From positions 1 through 8,382 of the forward strand of contig CAKSDF010000085.1 in the NCBI GenBank assembly GCA_934444695.1: 8,382 bases of DNA, read 5' to 3'. The DNA is from an uncultured Eubacteriales bacterium (GTDB lineage: Bacteria > Bacillota > Clostridia > Oscillospirales > Acutalibacteraceae). The notes under the pieces were generated by a model. It was not told the origin of the DNA, ran no database searches, and saw only the letters and a list, made by a program, of their open reading frames with translations. Shown in pieces: positions 5,784 through 8,382 of the stretch; within the stretch, counting starts at the first letter, position 1, and the number at the start of each line of letters is the position of its first letter. A program made the position numbers and the translations under genes.

Positions 5784-6337
5784 TATATCTCCGAGATTTC
5801 CTTGCTCTTTTTGGCGGCGGCTTCGTCGGCCAGCTTGCAGTATTTATCGGTCAGCTTCTGAACATCCTCTTCGGCCGATTTGAGATCGTCCTCGGTTATT
5901 TCGGAATTTTTCTTTAAAGCCTTGTATTTTTCGATGGCGTCACGGCGTATAGAACGGATGGCAACCTTGCATTCCTCGCCGATCTTGCTGACCTCTTTGA
6001 CCAGTTCCTTTCTGCGTTCCTCGTTAAGGGGCGGGAAAACAAGACGGATGATCTTTCCGTCGTTGGACGGATTGATGCCGAGGTCGGAGGCCTGAATGGC
6101 CTTTTCGATTTCCTTTAACATAGAAACGTCATAGGGCTGAATGGCCAGCATTCTTGCCTCGGGGGTAGAGATTCCGGCCATCTGGTTGATAGCGGTGGGC
6201 ACGCCGTAATAGTCCACCGTTATTTTATCGAGCACGGCGGCATTTGCGCGGCCTGCACGTATTCCGGCAAACTCGTTTTCCTCAGCCTTGATGGATTTTT
6301 GCATTTTTTCCTCTGTAAGCTTCATAATGTCGTCCAT
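5783..6337 (-). CDS. frr: Ribosome recycling factor
   Basis: Frr splits the post-termination ribosome together with EF-G. The protein is 184 aa, against 185 in E. coli, and all-helical except for the small second domain. Visible: IRAGRANAAVLDKI (26-39) at the end of the first long helix; the domain II stretch VDYYGVP (41-47); NDGKIIRLVFPPLNEERRKELVK (92-114), the hallmark block; and the C-terminal helix ending KEISEI. The ATG is preceded at seven bases by GGAGG; a second Met at position 5 is less well placed. Downstream it overlaps uppS by one base. Upstream a 110-bp AT-rich gap separates it from pyrH and may hold an extra promoter. The identification is secure. Confidence 0.97.
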   Translation of the reverse strand: MDDIMKLTEEKMQKSIKAEENEFAGIRAGRANAAVLDKITVDYYGVPTAINQMAGISTPEARMLAIQPYDVSMLKEIEKAIQASDLGINPSNDGKIIRLVFPPLNEERRKELVKEVSKIGEECKVAIRSIRRDAIEKYKALKKNSEITEDDLKSAEEDVQKLTDKYCKLADEAAAKKSKEISEI

Positions 6338-6400
6338 AATATTTCCTCCGTTAATTAAATTAAATGTCGGTTTTTTATCGGTAAACCTTTTAAATTTTAA

Positions 6401-6419
6401 ATTATATCAGTTATATCAG
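6401..6419 (-). promoter_or_regulatory. Candidate frr promoter: tandem CTGATATAA repeat with extended -10
   Basis: In the pyrH-frr gap the minus strand carries CTGATATAA twice in direct tandem (6419-6411 and 6410-6402). The second copy continues to TGATATAAT, an extended -10 (TATAAT at 6406-6401). No good -35 is seen. Further degenerate relatives on the plus strand (ATATCGGTT at 6429-6437, ATCGGT at 6377-6382) give the gap an iteron-like look. An internal promoter here would let frr-uppS be made independently of pyrH. Confidence 0.35.
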
Positions 6420-6447
6420 TTTGAAATCATATCGGTTTTAGACCGCA

Positions 6448-7155
6448 TCAGTGAACCACCGTGCCGATGTTTTCACCCATAGCGGCGCGATAGATGTTCT
6501 CGGGATCGCTGAGATTGAAAACAAGCACCGGGGTTTTGTTGTCCCTGCACATGGCAGCGGCAGTCATATCCATAACATTAAGATTCTTTTCGAGAATATC
6601 GAGATAAGAAAGACTCTCGTACATTTTTGCGTCGTCAAACTTGTTGGGATCCTTGTCGTAAACTCCATCCACATTGGTAGCCTTGAAGATTATGTCGGCG
6701 TTGATCTCGGCAGCACGAAGAGAAGCGCCGGTATCGGTGGAGAAGAAGGGACTGCCGGTTCCGCAGCCGAAAATGACCACTCTACCCTTCTCAAGGTGAC
6801 GAATGGCGCGGCCTCTGATGTAAGGCTCGGCGATCTGCTGCATGGGGATGGCGGTCTGAACTCTTGCCTGGCCTCCTGCCTGCTCGATACCGTCGGCAAG
6901 GGCAAGGCAGTTTATGACCGTTGCAAGCATACCCATATGATCGGCTCTTGTGCGGTCCATCTCGCCGCTTGAGCGTCCTCTCCAGAAGTTTCCGCCGCCC
7001 ACGACAATGGCAACCTCTATGCCCTCGTCGGTGCATTTTTTAACGCTTTTGCAGATTTTAAGAACGGTGGAAAAATCAAGACCGCTCTTCTGTCCTCCGG
7101 CGAGCACCTCGCCGCTTATTTTAAGTAAAATTCTTTTATATTTAGGTGTTCCCAT
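6448..7155 (-). CDS. pyrH: UMP kinase
   Basis: PyrH phosphorylates UMP to UDP with ATP, the entry to all other pyrimidine nucleotides; the bacterial enzyme is a hexamer of the amino-acid-kinase fold, typically inhibited by UTP. The protein is 235 aa, a normal length. Visible: KISGEVL (12-18); VVGGGNFWRGR (51-61); RADHMGMLATVIN (70-82); GTGSPFFSTDTGASLRAAE (132-150), where most relatives have Asn instead of Ser135; and ATNVDGVYDKDP (159-170). The ATG follows GAGG at about six bases. It is first in the visible operon with its own promoter; the rpsB-tsf pair that often precedes pyrH is not upstream, where a divergent gene lies instead. The identification is secure. Confidence 0.97.
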   Translation of the reverse strand: MGTPKYKRILLKISGEVLAGGQKSGLDFSTVLKICKSVKKCTDEGIEVAIVVGGGNFWRGRSSGEMDRTRADHMGMLATVINCLALADGIEQAGGQARVQTAIPMQQIAEPYIRGRAIRHLEKGRVVIFGCGTGSPFFSTDTGASLRAAEINADIIFKATNVDGVYDKDPNKFDDAKMYESLSYLDILEKNLNVMDMTAAAMCRDNKTPVLVFNLSDPENIYRAAMGENIGTVVH

Positions 7156-7202
7156 TTTTAACCTCGCTCCGCCTTTCGATAGTCTTTTGACAGTTTAAAT
7201 TT

Positions 7203-7231
7203 ATTATACAACATTTTCTTCATAAATTCAA
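7203..7231 (-). promoter_or_regulatory. Sigma-A type promoter for pyrH
   Basis: On the minus strand TTGAAT (7231-7226) is followed after 17 bp by a perfect TATAAT (7208-7203). The predicted start near 7196 gives pyrH a leader of about 40 nt. This marks the start of the minus-strand operon. Confidence 0.75.
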
Positions 7232-7381
7232 CCATAATATTTACCGATATTTTATTTGTATTTCGGTTTGTGCAGCCGCTAAAACTTCTTCCGGTATTCC
7301 ATATGAAAAGGGACGAAAACCACTCCCGTATTCACTTCCGTAAAGAGCAAAAAATATTTTGGGGATTTTTTTCGATTTTAC

Positions 7382-7410
7382 TTGACAGTTTTATCTGCAG
7401 GTAGTAAAAT
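7382..7410 (+). promoter_or_regulatory. Near-consensus sigma-A promoter for the SDR gene
   Basis: A perfect TTGACA (7382-7387), a 17-bp spacer and TAAAAT (7405-7410, one base from consensus) predict a transcript start near 7417 and a leader of about 118 nt. This is the strongest promoter in the window, in keeping with an abundant transcript unless the leader restrains it. Confidence 0.8.
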
Positions 7411-7416
7411 TAAAAG

Positions 7417-7530
7417 CGTTAGGTCGTAGCCACATTTGCGAAAGCGGTTACGCAAAACTTAAAATTAAAGACTGCAAACGTCCCTATCCTTTGCGGGATG
7501 CAGGCATCTGCGGTCAAAAAAAGGAGTTAA
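7417..7530 (+). promoter_or_regulatory. Structured 5' leader of the SDR gene, possible cis-acting RNA
   Basis: Two folded parts are visible. The first offers two mutually exclusive hairpins: GTAGCC (7426-7431) with GGTTAC (7446-7451, one G-U), or TTTGCG (7435-7440) with CGCAAA (7451-7456). The second is closed by GACTGCA (7470-7476) with TGCGGTC (7509-7515, one G-U) and contains an inner stem ATCC (7486-7489) with GGAT (7496-7499), or alternatively GCAG (7500-7503) with CTGC (7508-7511). The closing stem ends five bases before AAGGAG (7521-7526), the ribosome binding site. I do not recognise a known riboswitch class. Confidence 0.4.
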
Positions 7531-7534
7531 TATT

Positions 7535-8323
7535 ATGGCATATCTCGATTTTACCGGCAAGACCGTCGGTATCACCGGCTCAACCGGAGCTCTCGGCAGC
7601 TATATGGCAAAGGTTTTTGCCAAAAACGGCGCCAGCGTTGCGGTGCTCGGCAACAATGTTGAAAAGGGCAAAGCCATCGCCGAGGAAATCAAAAAGGACG
7701 GCGGAAAGGCCGAATTCTTCAAATTCAACGTTTGCGACGACGAGTCGATAAAGACCGGCCTCGCAGACATCGTTAAAACCTTCGGCGGCATCGACATCTG
7801 GATCAACAACGCCGGTGTTAATGTTCCTGCCGAGGAGCGTTTCCACATCGACAAATTCTCCGACGAATGGTGGAAGAAGATTGTCAGCGTAGATATGGAC
7901 GGCGTTTATAAGTGCTCAAAATATGTTGTTCCCTACCTCCGCGAGAGAAAGGGTTCCAACATCATCAACATAAGCTCGGTTGTAGGTATGGTACCTTTCA
8001 GAAATCAGGTTGCCTTTACCGCCGCAAAGGCCGGTGTCATCAATATGACCAAGGCTATGGCTCTTGAGCTTGCAGACGACAACATCCGCGTCAACTGCAT
8101 TGCTCCCGGCACCATCTGCATGGACAAGACCGCTGCTCTTTGGGCAAAGGACGATTCAATGAAGCGCCTGCTCGACCATATTCCTCAGCATCGTCAGGGC
8201 GATCCCGACGAAATCGCATATCCCACCCTCTTTATCGCAGACAGCTATATGTCCGGTTATATCACCGGTCAGTGCCTGGCTGTGGACGGCGGCTGGACCT
8301 GCGGTTACGCAAGAGATTTCTAA
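7535..8323 (+). CDS. Classical short-chain dehydrogenase/reductase-like protein with Phe in place of the catalytic Tyr
   Basis: A complete 262-aa protein of the classical SDR fold (about 250-270 aa). Visible: nucleotide-binding TGSTGALG (14-21); no acidic residue after strand 2 (VLGNN, 37-41), so NAD or NADP preference is open; NNAG (91-94); Asp120 where many SDRs have the catalytic Asn; NISSVVG (146-152) with the expected catalytic Ser148; then FTAAK (161-165) instead of YxxxK, so Lys165 is kept but the Tyr is Phe161 (codon TTT, 8015-8017). After PG (191-192) follows a substrate-lid region, and the end is VDGGWTCGYARDF. The general pattern recalls sugar and polyol dehydrogenases of the gluconate 5-dehydrogenase/KduD type, but no substrate can be named. 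AAGGAG stands eight bases before ATG. It is divergent from pyrH, has its own promoter and shows no visible operon partner. Isoleucine codons are mostly ATC, unlike the ATA-rich minus-strand genes. Confidence 0.93.
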   Translation: MAYLDFTGKTVGITGSTGALGSYMAKVFAKNGASVAVLGNNVEKGKAIAEEIKKDGGKAEFFKFNVCDDESIKTGLADIVKTFGGIDIWINNAGVNVPAEERFHIDKFSDEWWKKIVSVDMDGVYKCSKYVVPYLRERKGSNIINISSVVGMVPFRNQVAFTAAKAGVINMTKAMALELADDNIRVNCIAPGTICMDKTAALWAKDDSMKRLLDHIPQHRQGDPDEIAYPTLFIADSYMSGYITGQCLAVDGGWTCGYARDF

Positions 8324-8337
8324 AAAACTTAAAAGTG

Positions 8338-8382
8338 GCTGTATTAAAGGCATCAAAGCCGTTATGGCGCCTTGCGTACAGC
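8338..8382. terminator. Hairpin after the SDR gene, possible terminator cut by the window edge
   Basis: GCTGTA (8338-8343) pairs with TACAGC (8377-8382), and after a symmetric 3x3 internal loop AAGGC (8347-8351) pairs with GCCTT (8369-8373); a small GCC/GGC stem (8358-8360, 8366-8368) can form inside. It starts 15 bases after the stop codon. Any plus-strand T-run would lie outside the window. On the minus strand the stem is followed by CCACTTTTAAGTTTTTT, so it could also serve a convergent gene. Confidence 0.45.

Larger units (their letters stand above)
7156..7534. other. Divergent regulatory region between pyrH and the SDR gene
   Basis: This 379-bp gap holds the pyrH promoter at its low-coordinate end and the SDR promoter and structured leader at its high-coordinate end. 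Between them (about 7232-7380) I see no gene, hairpin or clear operator, only AT-rich sequence. TTGACAGTTT appears twice on the plus strand (7187-7196 and 7382-7391), but only the second copy has a -10. Confidence 0.6.

Noticed and set aside
6433..6445. CGGT-TTTAG-ACCG hairpin just after pyrH as a terminator
   Set aside because: The stem is only four pairs and no T-run follows on the minus strand.
6451..6972. 173-codon plus-strand open frame opposite pyrH
   Set aside because: Entirely antisense to pyrH; its motif-like glycine and histidine stretches are mirror products of the pyrH codons.
7187..7192. Perfect TTGACA on the plus strand near the pyrH promoter
   Set aside because: No -10-like hexamer lies 16-18 bp downstream (the sequence there is ACATTT-like), so it was not called a promoter.
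7426..7456. Resemblance of the GCGAAAGC...ACGCAAA part of the SDR leader to a c-di-GMP-I (GEMM) riboswitch
   Set aside because: The 5' half of that class (the GCACAGGGCAAACC-type strand) and its tetraloop-receptor arm are not found, so the similarity is probably superficial.
7426..7456. H-type pseudoknot from GTAGCC/GGTTAC plus TTTGC/GCAAA
   Set aside because: The connecting loop over the first stem would have zero bases, which is sterically impossible; the two stems are better read as alternatives.

Overview
The window is a housekeeping stretch of a Gram-positive, probably Clostridia-type anaerobe (Oscillospirales-like is a guess). This rests on gene order: pyrH-frr-uppS-cdsA-dxr-rseP-ispG, all on the minus strand, is the arrangement known from Firmicutes, with ispG after rseP as in Clostridia. 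GC content looks moderate, Shine-Dalgarno sites are strong and promoters are of the sigma-A type.

Layout from high to low coordinates on the minus strand: pyrH (UMP kinase) with its own good promoter; an AT-rich 110-bp gap; frr (ribosome recycling) overlapping uppS (undecaprenyl diphosphate synthase) by one base; a 276-bp gap with degenerate repeats and a strong terminator hairpin ending next to the cdsA ribosome binding site; cdsA (CDP-diacylglycerol synthase); a 140-bp gap with a second terminator-like hairpin; dxr (first committed MEP-pathway enzyme); a 500-bp gap full of dyads, direct repeats and a candidate promoter; rseP (site-2 protease); and ispG (a late MEP-pathway Fe-S enzyme), overlapping rseP by one base and cut by the window edge a few codons before its expected end. 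Together the genes link nucleotide supply and translation (pyrH, frr) to isoprenoid precursors (dxr, ispG), the undecaprenyl carrier lipid (uppS), phospholipid precursors (cdsA) and membrane proteolysis (rseP).

Divergent from pyrH, on the plus strand, is one short-chain dehydrogenase/reductase (SDR) gene with a near-consensus promoter and a structured leader of about 118 nt. It is complete, but the catalytic Tyr of the YxxxK motif is Phe, which is the most unusual protein-level observation here. Its codon use also differs from the minus-strand operon.

I see no mobile element, CRISPR array, tRNA or rRNA. The points most worth following are the Phe-for-Tyr SDR and its leader, the terminators directly upstream of cdsA and dxr, the unusual non-ATG starts of cdsA, dxr and probably rseP, and the dyad-rich dxr-rseP gap with two DnaA-box-like repeats. 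No clearly new multi-gene system is visible.
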